In this document: positions 16,547 through 23,524 of the stretch, piece by piece
Position numbering within the stretch: the stretch's first letter is position 1
Layout: every line of letters begins with the position of its first letter
NCBI RefSeq assembly: GCF_019794555.1
Contig: NZ_JAIMEP010000016.1
Span: 1 to 49,122 of the forward strand
Source: Streptococcus suis
GTDB taxonomy: Bacteria; Bacillota; Bacilli; Lactobacillales; Streptococcaceae
Length of the DNA: 49,122 nucleotides
Direction of reading: 5' to 3'
Position numbers and translations under genes: made by a program
Notes under the pieces: model-generated
Seen by the model: the letters and a program-made list of their open reading frames with translations, nothing else
Databases searched by the model: none
Told to the model about the DNA's origin: nothing

Positions 16547-19257
16547 GATTGCTCCTTCATTTCTTTATAGCGTTTTAAAAGGTGGCTGAGGCGTTCTTCA
16601 TCGCTGGTAAATGGTGTTTCCTTGTAGGCACGCTCCACAATGCCATCTAGTACCCGATGGGCTTCTCGGAGTGCTTGTGGCATGGTATCACGATGATAAA
16701 GCTCTGCTAAAGTACCACCCAATTCCTCTCGTAAGTCCAGGATTTCAAAGACTTGTTCTTCGATTTGATTCTTTCGCTTGGTTGATAATTCTGGCACGGG
16801 GAAGGTGTTGTAAACCAATCCAGCAGAATAACGATAATCTGTTTTTAACTTCCCACCGATGGCTCGTAGCCAGGTCATGTGGAGTCGTGACATGAGAAGA
16901 CCAAGAAGGTAGACAGGGGAGTTGTAAATAGTGATTACTGCATCAGAAACTATTGTATCCCCTCCACTAATAAAATCCATTGGGACGTACTTCCGTGCTT
17001 CAGAAGACACTCTAGGTATTAAAATAGCTTGTTCAGAAAAGTCCTTGATTTCACCGAATCTCCATGGTATTTCAGCCAATTTATTTGTTGCTTCAGATTT
17101 TGCTGATAATCTAAAATTTTTGACTTGGTTTAATCTTTGGGAAATAATAGGATTTTTTTGCAACTTAAAATAATCATCTTGATTCAGCCATAGAGCATAT
17201 CTATATGTTCCCTTAATAAACTCTTCTCCACTTTTGAATTTCTTGAAGATTGAAGCCAAGTCTGGATAGTTTTTTAAAAATTCTTGATACTCAGATATAG
17301 AAAACAACAGACCACCGCCATCATATGGACCGTTTCCTCTTGACATCTTAGGTAAACCATTTAGCGCTTTGCTACTTGTAGAAACAATAATATCGTCGCC
17401 TTCAGTCAAATAAGGAGTAATGTGTTTTGCTGTTTGTCTAATTAAGTTCTCATCATAAATATGACGTTCCTCATTTACATTACTTCGATTCGATATTCCT
17501 ACAATAGCCACCGTTACACCTGCATTATTGGATGCGCTGTTCCCCCATTTAAAAGAGGTATACGCAAACTCAACTTCCATTCTATCTAACAATGTTGGCC
17601 AAATGATTGCTACCTGTTCCCCTTGAAAAATAGAGTTTGTCGTTACAAAAGCTAATTTAGCATCTGCTGTATTGATGAAAGAAACTCCCTTATAAAACCA
17701 ACCAGCCACATAATCCATTTTTGAAGCCTTACGATTCCCAAGGCTAACAGCTTTTATATCTTCCTTCTGTTCTTTGGATTGTAAACTACTACCAATATAT
17801 GGCGGATTTCCTATCAGGTAGATTTCATCGGTCGGTGTGTGTGGTACAACCCTATCCCAGTCAAGTCTCAGGGCATTCCCTTGAGTGATATTTCCTGCAT
17901 CGCGAAGAGGGAGGAAGGCTTGTTTTATTGAGATTTCTTTTTCCGTTTCCACATTCATTTGGTGCTCAGCTATCCAGAGGGAAAGACGAGCCACCTCATG
18001 AGCAAAGTCATCTAGCTCGATGCCATAGAATTGATTGAGGCTGATGTTAGAAAAAAGAGCAAATGAGTCATTTTGACTTAATTCACGAAGTGATTTTAGT
18101 ATTTTAATCTCTAAACGTCGGATTTCTTTATAAGTGATGATAAGAAAGTTTCCTGAACCACAAGCTGGATCAAGGAATTTGATATGAGAGATTCTATTCA
18201 AAAGGCTTTCAAGTTCCCGAATGAACGTATTACGATTTTCACGTCTCGTTTTTTCAGTAACATCCTTGTCTTCATTTTCATTGATTTTATCCACGATAGT
18301 CTGATAATTGGCTGTCAGTTCATCAAGAAAGAGCGGTTTGATAACTTTCATGATGTTTTCAACAGAAGTATAGTGCATACCTGAGCTTGAACGGTGTTCA
18401 CTACTAGCAACCGTCTGAATCATAGCCCCTAAAATATCTGGATTGATGTCAGTCCAGTTGAGGAGCTCGCCAGCTTCCAAGATTAACTTTCTCGTTTTTT
18501 TGTCAAATACTAAATTTGTCGAAGCATCAGTAAAGAGTTTTCCATTAACATAAGGAAATTCCTGTAACCAGCTTTCTTGGCTGAAACGATTGGCAATATC
18601 CAGACTAGCAAATATCTGATTGAAAAGAGCATTCAAATCACTGCCATCTTCTCGCGAGCGTGTTTTGATGGCATTGGTAAAGATACCCTTTTTCATGATT
18701 TCTGTATCTTCGGCAAATAAAAGAAAAAGCAAGCGAATCAAAAACAGGTTAAACTCTTTTTCCTCTTGACTACGGTCATCAAAGTGATTGATTTTCTTTA
18801 ATTCATCATACAAACGTGTGAAGCGTTCCGCAGCCTTAATATCCGCAGGATTTTCCTTTGCATAATCCACCTTCTCTACACCATTCCAAGCCAAGAAAAA
18901 ATCGGCATAAGTTGGCAAGTCCTTAAAAGGAATCTGTAAGGTATCGAAAGTCTTAGTATCCTTGGCCGCAAAGTCCACAAAATTGGTCACAATGATGTAG
19001 CGGGGTTGTGACTTTTTATCTTTGATTGCCTCTTCAATCTCAGCAACACTTGCCACGACCGACTTCTCCGTGGGAACAGTCTTGAAATAGAGCTTATTCT
19101 TTATTTCACCACTTTGGTCTTTACGAATGCGCGTGATTGTCGCCTTGGGAATATCATAAAAAGACAAGAATTCATAGATAAAAGAAGCTTGGTCAAAACC
19201 ATCCTCCAGTAACTGCTGAATCTTGTCTTCAATTGTAATAATATCAAACTTTGCCAT
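16543..19257 (-). CDS. MmeI-like N6-adenine DNA methyltransferase, nuclease motif not evident
   Basis: 904 residues from MAKFDIITIEDK (GGAGA upstream; the longer frame lacks a ribosome site). An MmeI_N-like part (PRYIIVTNFVDFAAKDTKT, 85-103) and a helical spacer (FLIRLLFLLFAEDTEI, 172-187) come first. SAM motif I is DPACGSGNFL (363-372), motif IV is NPPY (484-487), and the target-recognition/C-terminal part contains GGKLKTDYRYSAGLVYNTFP (801-820). NPPY points to N6-adenine. In MmeI the N-terminus carries D-x9-ExK. Here only an EIK (51-53) without a properly spaced Asp is visible, so cleavage probably comes from another subunit. It is the first gene of the four-gene operon. Confidence 0.88.
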   Translation of the reverse strand: MAKFDIITIEDKIQQLLEDGFDQASFIYEFLSFYDIPKATITRIRKDQSGEIKNKLYFKTVPTEKSVVASVAEIEEAIKDKKSQPRYIIVTNFVDFAAKDTKTFDTLQIPFKDLPTYADFFLAWNGVEKVDYAKENPADIKAAERFTRLYDELKKINHFDDRSQEEKEFNLFLIRLLFLLFAEDTEIMKKGIFTNAIKTRSREDGSDLNALFNQIFASLDIANRFSQESWLQEFPYVNGKLFTDASTNLVFDKKTRKLILEAGELLNWTDINPDILGAMIQTVASSEHRSSSGMHYTSVENIMKVIKPLFLDELTANYQTIVDKINENEDKDVTEKTRRENRNTFIRELESLLNRISHIKFLDPACGSGNFLIITYKEIRRLEIKILKSLRELSQNDSFALFSNISLNQFYGIELDDFAHEVARLSLWIAEHQMNVETEKEISIKQAFLPLRDAGNITQGNALRLDWDRVVPHTPTDEIYLIGNPPYIGSSLQSKEQKEDIKAVSLGNRKASKMDYVAGWFYKGVSFINTADAKLAFVTTNSIFQGEQVAIIWPTLLDRMEVEFAYTSFKWGNSASNNAGVTVAIVGISNRSNVNEERHIYDENLIRQTAKHITPYLTEGDDIIVSTSSKALNGLPKMSRGNGPYDGGGLLFSISEYQEFLKNYPDLASIFKKFKSGEEFIKGTYRYALWLNQDDYFKLQKNPIISQRLNQVKNFRLSAKSEATNKLAEIPWRFGEIKDFSEQAILIPRVSSEARKYVPMDFISGGDTIVSDAVITIYNSPVYLLGLLMSRLHMTWLRAIGGKLKTDYRYSAGLVYNTFPVPELSTKRKNQIEEQVFEILDLREELGGTLAELYHRDTMPQALREAHRVLDGIVERAYKETPFTSDEERLSHLLKRYKEMKEQS

Positions 19258-19283
19258 AAGATCTCCTGTTTTTCCTAACACAT

Positions 19284-19297
19284 TTGTATTAGTACAA
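19284..19297. promoter_or_regulatory. Dyad in the leader of the methyltransferase operon
   Basis: TTGTATTAGTACAA: arms TTGTA and TACAA around TTAG, lying 27 bp before the methyltransferase ATG and downstream of its -10. It could be an operator or a short RNA hairpin. No regulator gene is adjacent. Confidence 0.35.
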
Positions 19298-19329
19298 AAG
19301 GAGCGTTCGTTGAAAAAATAACCCACGTT

Positions 19330-19335
19330 ATTATA
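19330..19335 (-). promoter_or_regulatory. Candidate -10 of the restriction-like operon
   Basis: TAGTATAATAACG on the minus strand, about 73 bp before the ATG. No good -35 is seen at 17 bp. Confidence 0.4.
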
Positions 19336-19390
19336 CTAAACACACCATTCAGTTTCCTAATCTGATTTTGTGATAGGACTGTTGTTGTTA

Positions 19391-19436
19391 GGGTTTGACT
19401 GAAAGTCAAACCCATGGTATACGTAGTATATCATGG
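19391..19436. repeat. Two adjacent perfect hairpins
   Basis: GGGTTTGACT-gaa-AGTCAAACCC is directly followed by CATGGTATAC-gta-GTATATCATG (one mismatch). There is no T-run on either side, so it is not a simple terminator. It sits between the operon promoter and the toxin-antitoxin loci. It could be a small repeat element, a recombination scar or a regulatory RNA structure. Confidence 0.45.
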
Positions 19437-19552
19437 GCATATTTATATTAGTTATCACATTATTTCTGCCATTATCATATTATTAATAATTTAACACCTC
19501 ATTGGAAGTTCTAGCTCGTTACAAAACCAGAAACTATACTGTAACAAAAAAA

Positions 19553-19582
19553 TTGTCAAACAATTTTAGTTTGTGATATAAT
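19553..19582 (+). promoter_or_regulatory. Antisense RNA 1 promoter
   Basis: TTGTCA (19553-19558), 18 bp, TATAAT (19577-19582) with TGA upstream. The same promoter is repeated exactly 400 bp further on. Confidence 0.75.
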
Positions 19583-19588
19583 AGTTTT

Positions 19589-19716
19589 GAAAAAGGGATT
19601 GAGCGCCAACCCAATCCCAGTAGAACCGTTTTAAAGACGGGACGAATGAAGATTACAGTCAACCTGCTAGTTCACTCTGTCAAAGTTTCATAGCGGTTGG
19701 CTGTCTTTTATTTTTT
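19589..19716 (+). ncRNA. Antitoxin antisense RNA 1 (type I TA)
   Basis: A predicted RNA of about 125 nt from the promoter at 19553-19582 to a terminator (ACAGTCAACC pairing with GGTTGGCTGT, then T-run at 19705-19716). It is convergent with and complementary to the 3' part of the holin-like toxin 1 mRNA, including the last three codons. Its 5' hairpin (19595-19618) is, on the other strand, the terminator of the toxin mRNA. The arrangement is like RatA/TxpA and Fst systems. Confidence 0.7.
19590..19618 (-). terminator. Terminator of toxin 1 mRNA
   Basis: GGGATTG..CAATCCC followed by five T on the minus strand. On the plus strand the same bases form the 5' hairpin of antisense RNA 1. Confidence 0.7.
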
Positions 19717-19800
19717 ACGATTGTTAAAAATAAATGTCAGTAGCACGATTAGTAACGTGCCAAACTGAAACATTAGCCCGAGGGCCTCTGCGACAGACAT
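19708..19800 (-). CDS. Holin-like type I toxin 1, 30 aa
   Basis: MSVAEALGLMFQFGTLL, a hydrophobic helix and the basic end FNNRKK match the putative holin-like toxin pattern (PF16935-type, related to TxpA/BsrG and Fst in general design). The membrane-inserting peptide would depolarise the cell when antisense control fails. AAAGG is nine bases before ATG 19800. A second, better ribosome site 31 bases upstream opens a 35-codon ORF in another frame over the toxin start (19724-19831). The mRNA probably starts near 19882 and ends at 19590. Confidence 0.78.
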   Translation of the reverse strand: MSVAEALGLMFQFGTLLIVLLTFIFNNRKK

Positions 19801-19831
19801 TGCGGCAAACCTTTCTAGTTCGGTACTGCAT
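19724..19831 (-). CDS. Possible leader ORF overlapping toxin 1, 35 aa
   Basis: It starts ATG 19831 after a near-perfect GGGAGGTGG ribosome site, reads MQYRTRKVCRNVCRRG and runs in another frame over most of the toxin. It is strongly basic and has no hydrophobic segment. It may be a translational coupling device like mok over hok rather than a functional protein, or a chance ORF. Confidence 0.35.
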   Translation of the reverse strand: MQYRTRKVCRNVCRRGPRANVSVWHVTNRATDIYF

Positions 19832-19888
19832 AGGCACCACCTCCCAAAATAGATTTCCGCCCCGCTTTTGGAACTTTTCTACTGTACT

Positions 19889-19894
19889 ATTATA
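19889..19894 (-). promoter_or_regulatory. Toxin 1 promoter (-10)
   Basis: ATATGGTATAAT on the minus strand (extended -10). The 40 bp around it (19874-19917) recurs almost unchanged at the toxin 2 promoter. Confidence 0.65.
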
Positions 19895-19952
19895 CCATAT
19901 TTTTCACAGGTTTTACATAGATTTCGATGCTTGCTCGAATTTCATATAGCAT

Positions 19953-19982
19953 TTGTCAAACGAATTTAGTTTGTGATATAAT
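19953..19982 (+). promoter_or_regulatory. Antisense RNA 2 promoter
   Basis: TTGTCA (19953-19958), 18 bp, TATAAT (19977-19982), a copy of the RNA 1 promoter displaced by 400 bp. Confidence 0.75.
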
Positions 19983-19988
19983 AGTTTT

Positions 19989-20106
19989 GAAAAAGGGATT
20001 GAGCGCCAACTCAATCCCAGTAGAACCGCTTTAAGACGGTGGTTCGTGTTAAGCTAATTTAGAAATAGCCGTCACTCCCCAAAGTTTTGACGGCTATTTC
20101 TTTTTG
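19989..20106 (+). ncRNA. Antitoxin antisense RNA 2 (type I TA)
   Basis: A predicted RNA of about 118 nt ending at the hairpin AGAAATAGCCGTC..GACGGCTATTTCT plus T-run (20061-20105). Its first about 55 bases are nearly identical to antisense RNA 1; the 3' half differs and is complementary to the end of toxin 2. Its 5' hairpin (19995-20018) doubles as the toxin 2 mRNA terminator on the opposite strand. Confidence 0.7.
19990..20018 (-). terminator. Terminator of toxin 2 mRNA
   Basis: GGGATTGAG, loop, CTCAATCCC, then five T on the minus strand: a nine-pair perfect stem. Confidence 0.75.
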
Positions 20107-20192
20107 TCATCTTTGAAGATTTTATAGCACAAACCTACTAAGGCGATGGTGAAACCACCAAAACTCAATAAAGTTTGTACCACTTCAAACAC
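20094..20192 (-). CDS. Holin-like type I toxin 2, 32 aa
   Basis: A GTG start with GGAGGCGGGG upstream. It reads MFEVVQTLLSFGGFTIALVG, then CYKIFKDDKKK: one membrane helix with a charged end, as in putative holin-like toxins. Its last codons lie in the hairpin that ends antisense RNA 2. The mRNA leader is about 200 nt and highly structured (hairpins 20213-20245, 20262-20283, 20287-20317, 20358-20385), which may restrain translation. Confidence 0.75.
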   Translation of the reverse strand: MFEVVQTLLSFGGFTIALVGLCYKIFKDDKKK

Positions 20193-20401
20193 TGATCCCC
20201 CGCCTCCGACTTTCAATTTTTGAAACGATATTTTTCAAAAATTGAACTAGTGCGAACCTTAGACAAATCGCTTAGGATTTGTCGTTACTTGATGAGCAAG
20301 TTTACTTGCCATCAAGTTTAGGTTAGCCTCTCACTTAGAAAGTAACCACCGTCTTTCTCCTACATCTATTCATGGATATAGGAGCACTTTTCTACTGTTC
20401 A

Positions 20402-20407
20402 ATTATA
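20402..20407 (-). promoter_or_regulatory. Toxin 2 promoter (-10)
   Basis: ATATGGTATAAT on the minus strand, inside the 20388-20427 repeat of the toxin 1 promoter. Confidence 0.65.
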
Positions 20408-20569
20408 CCATATTTTTCACAGGTTTTTCTGTGGATTTTTTTTGAATTTTACCATTCTCCGTGTATTATTTTGAAACTTTCAATCTTTTACATAAAAATA
20501 AGCCTAGAATTTTCTAAATTAATATGGTAAAATAGTAAACTAGTAAAGCATTTGCGAGGTGGACCGTAT

Positions 20570-21451
20570 ATGAAAACAGAATTTATCAAAGAAAAAGCTA
20601 AATCAGCGTTTAACCTTAATGCGCTTACTTCCCCATTAATGGGGATAGTTTTGTTAATTGTAGGGGAAATGCTAGGATTAATTGTGTATGCTCCGATAAT
20701 TTCATTTATTCCGTATGATAACAATCCATTTCTCTCGCTTAGCTTAGATTTATTTGCTTTTATATTTATTAGTTTAGTTGTGATTCTTTGGTCTCGCTGT
20801 GTTGAAAAAAGCCCGTGGTTAGGACTTGGGTTTACTAAAAAAGGGGCTGGAAAAGATTTTCTACTCGGTTGGGGTATCGGAGCGACAATGCTAACCACTT
20901 GTGCACTCATCATGTGGGGATTGGGTGCGATTGAATTTACTAGCATCCAGTTCTCTATAAAATTACTCGGAGAATTCTTTGTACTAATCCTAGCTTGGTC
21001 AATCCAAGGTACAACAGAAGAGATATTATCAAGAGGATGGATGTTTTCATCACTTTCAGCCAAACACACTATTCCTGTTGGTATCCTTATTTCCTCGCTC
21101 TTTTTCACATTTCTTCATTTAGGAAATCATGCTATCTCACTCATACCGCTTTTGGATCTCACATTGTTTGGTGTTTTAACCTGTTTGTTGATGCTCAAAA
21201 CAGGTAATATTTGGACAATTGGTGGCTTGCATGCTGCCTGGAATTGTTTCCAAGGAAATGTCTTTGCATTTCCAGTTAGCGGTACAAAAGCTGGCCAGGC
21301 CTTTATACAAGTTGGTATCACAGGACCTGAATGGCTATCTGGCGGTGATTTCGGAGTCGAAGGTTCTGTAATTAGCTTGTTTGTTCAAAGTGGAATGATT
21401 GCTTGGCTTGTCTATGACCTCTATTATAAACATAAAAGGAAAACCTTATAA
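20570..21451 (+). CDS. CPBP family intramembrane metalloprotease
   Basis: A 293-residue polytopic membrane protein with the Abi/CAAX signature: EEILSRGW (EExxxR, about residues 150-157), FLHLGNH (FxxxH) and HAAWNCFQGN (HxxxN/B). Such proteins process membrane substrates or give bacteriocin immunity; the substrate here is unknown. The start MKTEFIKEK at 20570 follows GAGGTGG; the six-codon longer frame is not supported. A TGGTAAAAT at about 20524-20532 is the probable -10. It is monocistronic and ends at a bidirectional terminator. Confidence 0.85.
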   Translation: MKTEFIKEKAKSAFNLNALTSPLMGIVLLIVGEMLGLIVYAPIISFIPYDNNPFLSLSLDLFAFIFISLVVILWSRCVEKSPWLGLGFTKKGAGKDFLLGWGIGATMLTTCALIMWGLGAIEFTSIQFSIKLLGEFFVLILAWSIQGTTEEILSRGWMFSSLSAKHTIPVGILISSLFFTFLHLGNHAISLIPLLDLTLFGVLTCLLMLKTGNIWTIGGLHAAWNCFQGNVFAFPVSGTKAGQAFIQVGITGPEWLSGGDFGVEGSVISLFVQSGMIAWLVYDLYYKHKRKTL

Positions 21452-21457
21452 ACAACA

Positions 21458-21499
21458 AAAGACTGTTGACGATTCACTCGCTAACAGTCTTTATTTTTT
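21458..21499. terminator. Bidirectional terminator
   Basis: AAAGACTGTT and AACAGTCTTT form the stem, with T-run TTATTTTTTC on plus. It lies between the CPBP gene and the convergent DUF975 gene, whose last codons are inside it. Confidence 0.75.
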
Positions 21500-22310
21500 C
21501 TTTTATGGATTCGTAAAAAATTGTCCTAGCTATATGGTAATATGGTTGAACAAAAAAAGACAACAAATGTAAAGTTACCAATTCACCGACAAACCAGCCT
21601 AGAAATGATAGATCTAGACGAATTCGTTGCCAATAGTTTCCTTTCATTAAGAGGCGACTTTCTTTTAATACATTCAGTGGGTTGGTGTAACTTGCATTAT
21701 CTAAATGATCAAACAGGACAAAAACAGTCTGAGAATAGGCATAGTAAACAAGAAAATACAAGACGATGCCAACTATAAAAAGAATCGCTCCTCTAGCCAT
21801 CAATTGATCAGGCTGATGAGAAACCAGCTCTGCCATTGCCCCAGGAGAAAGCACCATCAAGCTCCTCATAGTAAGACCAGTAAGCCATAAGGCGGAACCT
21901 ATCGTGGCGGGTAAACCTGCTACCATGAGAATCAAATACTGAAAGAGTAAGGTCATGCAAATAGGTTTTGCCCAATCCGTTTTGAGTAGTGAAATGCAAT
22001 CTTTCAGAGTGACTTCCTGTCTTTCACCTCTGACTAATTCCAGCAGATGAAAACAAGCAAGCCCGATCAAAAGCTGTAAAAAAAGATTGATTCCTTCACG
22101 AGAAAGATAAGCTATTGTAACAGATGGAACTAAGCGACTCTCTACCAATGCACTATCTTGTCGTAGACTCAGAAAAGTGAATAGACGAAAAATAGTCGTT
22201 GATAAGGCATAGCATATAGCTAGCAAAATGGATGGTAAGAACAGGATTGTTGTCCCCTTGGTTCGCTCACGAATAGCCATCGCTCTAGATACGATATTGT
22301 TCGTCGTCAT
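21474..22310 (-). CDS. DUF975 family membrane protein (paralogue A)
   Basis: 278 residues with about six transmembrane helices. The DUF975 end pattern is clear: LKESRLLMKGNYWQRIRLDL, SFLGWFVG, then QPYYHIARTIFYE. The role is unknown; members are often near stress or secretion genes. I start at MTTNNIVSRAMAIRERT (22310), because GGAAGGAAG is correctly spaced for that ATG and the paralogue starts likewise; a second ATG lies two codons earlier. It is the neighbour of a second copy (22532-23401). Confidence 0.8.
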   Translation of the reverse strand: MTTNNIVSRAMAIRERTKGTTILFLPSILLAICYALSTTIFRLFTFLSLRQDSALVESRLVPSVTIAYLSREGINLFLQLLIGLACFHLLELVRGERQEVTLKDCISLLKTDWAKPICMTLLFQYLILMVAGLPATIGSALWLTGLTMRSLMVLSPGAMAELVSHQPDQLMARGAILFIVGIVLYFLVYYAYSQTVFVLFDHLDNASYTNPLNVLKESRLLMKGNYWQRIRLDLSFLGWFVGELVTLHLLSFFVQPYYHIARTIFYESIKEKIKTVSE

Positions 22311-22464
22311 TTCCATCTTCCTTCCATTTTCGTTCTTTATGCATCTGTTTTCATATTGGAAATCATCGTTCTATACACTACTACAGTATTTGATAAACAC
22401 GCACTTTTAACTATAGTATATAACTTTTTTCATCTGTTTTCCATTAATTTCTATCGAAATATGC

Positions 22465-22490
22465 TAAAATCCCTTCGATTTGAAGGGATT
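22465..22490 (-). terminator. Terminator of DUF975 paralogue B
   Basis: AATCCCTTC, short loop, GAAGGGATT, then TTTT on the minus strand, about 40 bp after the stop. Confidence 0.6.
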
Positions 22491-22531
22491 CGCCACAATT
22501 TATCGATTAAAGTGCTTGTGACACTCACAAC

Positions 22532-23401
22532 TTAAGCAGGGGTTGAGGTAACGAGTGTTTTTTCATCGGAAAAAACCAAAGGATTCTTAGCTATTAAATC
22601 TTCATAAAACAGCGCTTGACAGGTCCAGTAATAAGGGAATACATAGAGCCCTAGGAGCCCTAACGTCAAGATAACGCCAATAAACCAGCCAATAAAAGAA
22701 AGATCTAACAAGAATCGACGCCATTTATTCCCACTCATCAATTGCCAACTTTGTTTAAATATCTTGAAGGGCGATGTGTACAAATCCTTGTCCAAATAGT
22801 CATATAGCAAAAAGGAGACCTGACTGAGCCCATAATTAATATATAAATTCAAAACAATCCCAACTAGCATAAGTATGAGACCTAAATACAAATTTGTCGA
22901 ATTGAAAAGGCTCGAAAAATCTGGAGAATATCCAACAGGCGCTTCAACAATAAAAATTGAATTATAAAATGAAAGTAATATCAATGCAACTCCGACTGTA
23001 GTTGGAAATGCAGCAACATAGAGAAAAATTTGTTTCAATAAAATTGTCACTACAATCGGTAAAAAATTTTTACCATCAAGCAGAGAAAAGCAATCTTTGA
23101 ACGAAACGATACTTTTCTCATTACGGACCACCCTAATCAATTGAAAACAAGCTGTTACAAGCAAGCATTGTACTAAGAAATCAAAAAGGGATGACGGACC
23201 AAGTGAAATATAATGAATAGTGCGTGTCACACCATTTTTCACAAAAGTGTTTCCCCATAAAACAATACCTGCCTGTCCCCACATCCGATCTAAAACATCT
23301 GATAGGACCATAATGAGAACAGGTGCTAAAAATAAGGTCATCATCCCATCCGTACTTTCACGAATGGCTGTTGCTTTAGCACGAATATCTCGATTTGACA
23401 T
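22532..23401 (-). CDS. DUF975 family membrane protein (paralogue B)
   Basis: 289 residues, same architecture as paralogue A: N-terminal MSNRDIRAKATAIREST, several hydrophobic helices, and the C-terminal block FKQSWQLMSGNKWRRFLLDL with SFIGWFIGV and FPYYWTCQALFYEDL. AAGGAG precedes ATG 23401, and a TATAAT at 23440-23445 is the probable -10. The tandem arrangement and shared blocks indicate an old duplication. The function is unknown. Confidence 0.8.
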   Translation of the reverse strand: MSNRDIRAKATAIRESTDGMMTLFLAPVLIMVLSDVLDRMWGQAGIVLWGNTFVKNGVTRTIHYISLGPSSLFDFLVQCLLVTACFQLIRVVRNEKSIVSFKDCFSLLDGKNFLPIVVTILLKQIFLYVAAFPTTVGVALILLSFYNSIFIVEAPVGYSPDFSSLFNSTNLYLGLILMLVGIVLNLYINYGLSQVSFLLYDYLDKDLYTSPFKIFKQSWQLMSGNKWRRFLLDLSFIGWFIGVILTLGLLGLYVFPYYWTCQALFYEDLIAKNPLVFSDEKTLVTSTPA

Positions 23402-23524
23402 CGCACTTCTCCTTTCATATTTGTGTCTCTCTTTAATATATTATACTATCTTATTTTTTAATTTTCCAGTATTTCTATAAAAAAATTGTAGAAAAAATCC
23501 CTTCAAATAAAGAAGAGATAAACA

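Noticed and set aside
19258..19326. Upstream GTG start for the methyltransferase
   Set aside because: It has no ribosome site and overlaps the promoter and dyad; MAKFD at 19257 has GGAGA at good spacing.
20488..21108. 206-aa minus-strand ORF
   Set aside because: It is a shadow of the CPBP protease gene, which has clear family motifs and a ribosome site on the plus strand.
22516..22528. TGTGA-CAC-TCACA dyad
   Set aside because: It lies after the stop of a DUF975 gene, away from any promoter; probably chance or part of the 3' UTR.
21474..23401. The two DUF975 genes as a transposon or repeat
   Set aside because: They are diverged protein paralogues without terminal repeats or shared nucleotide blocks.
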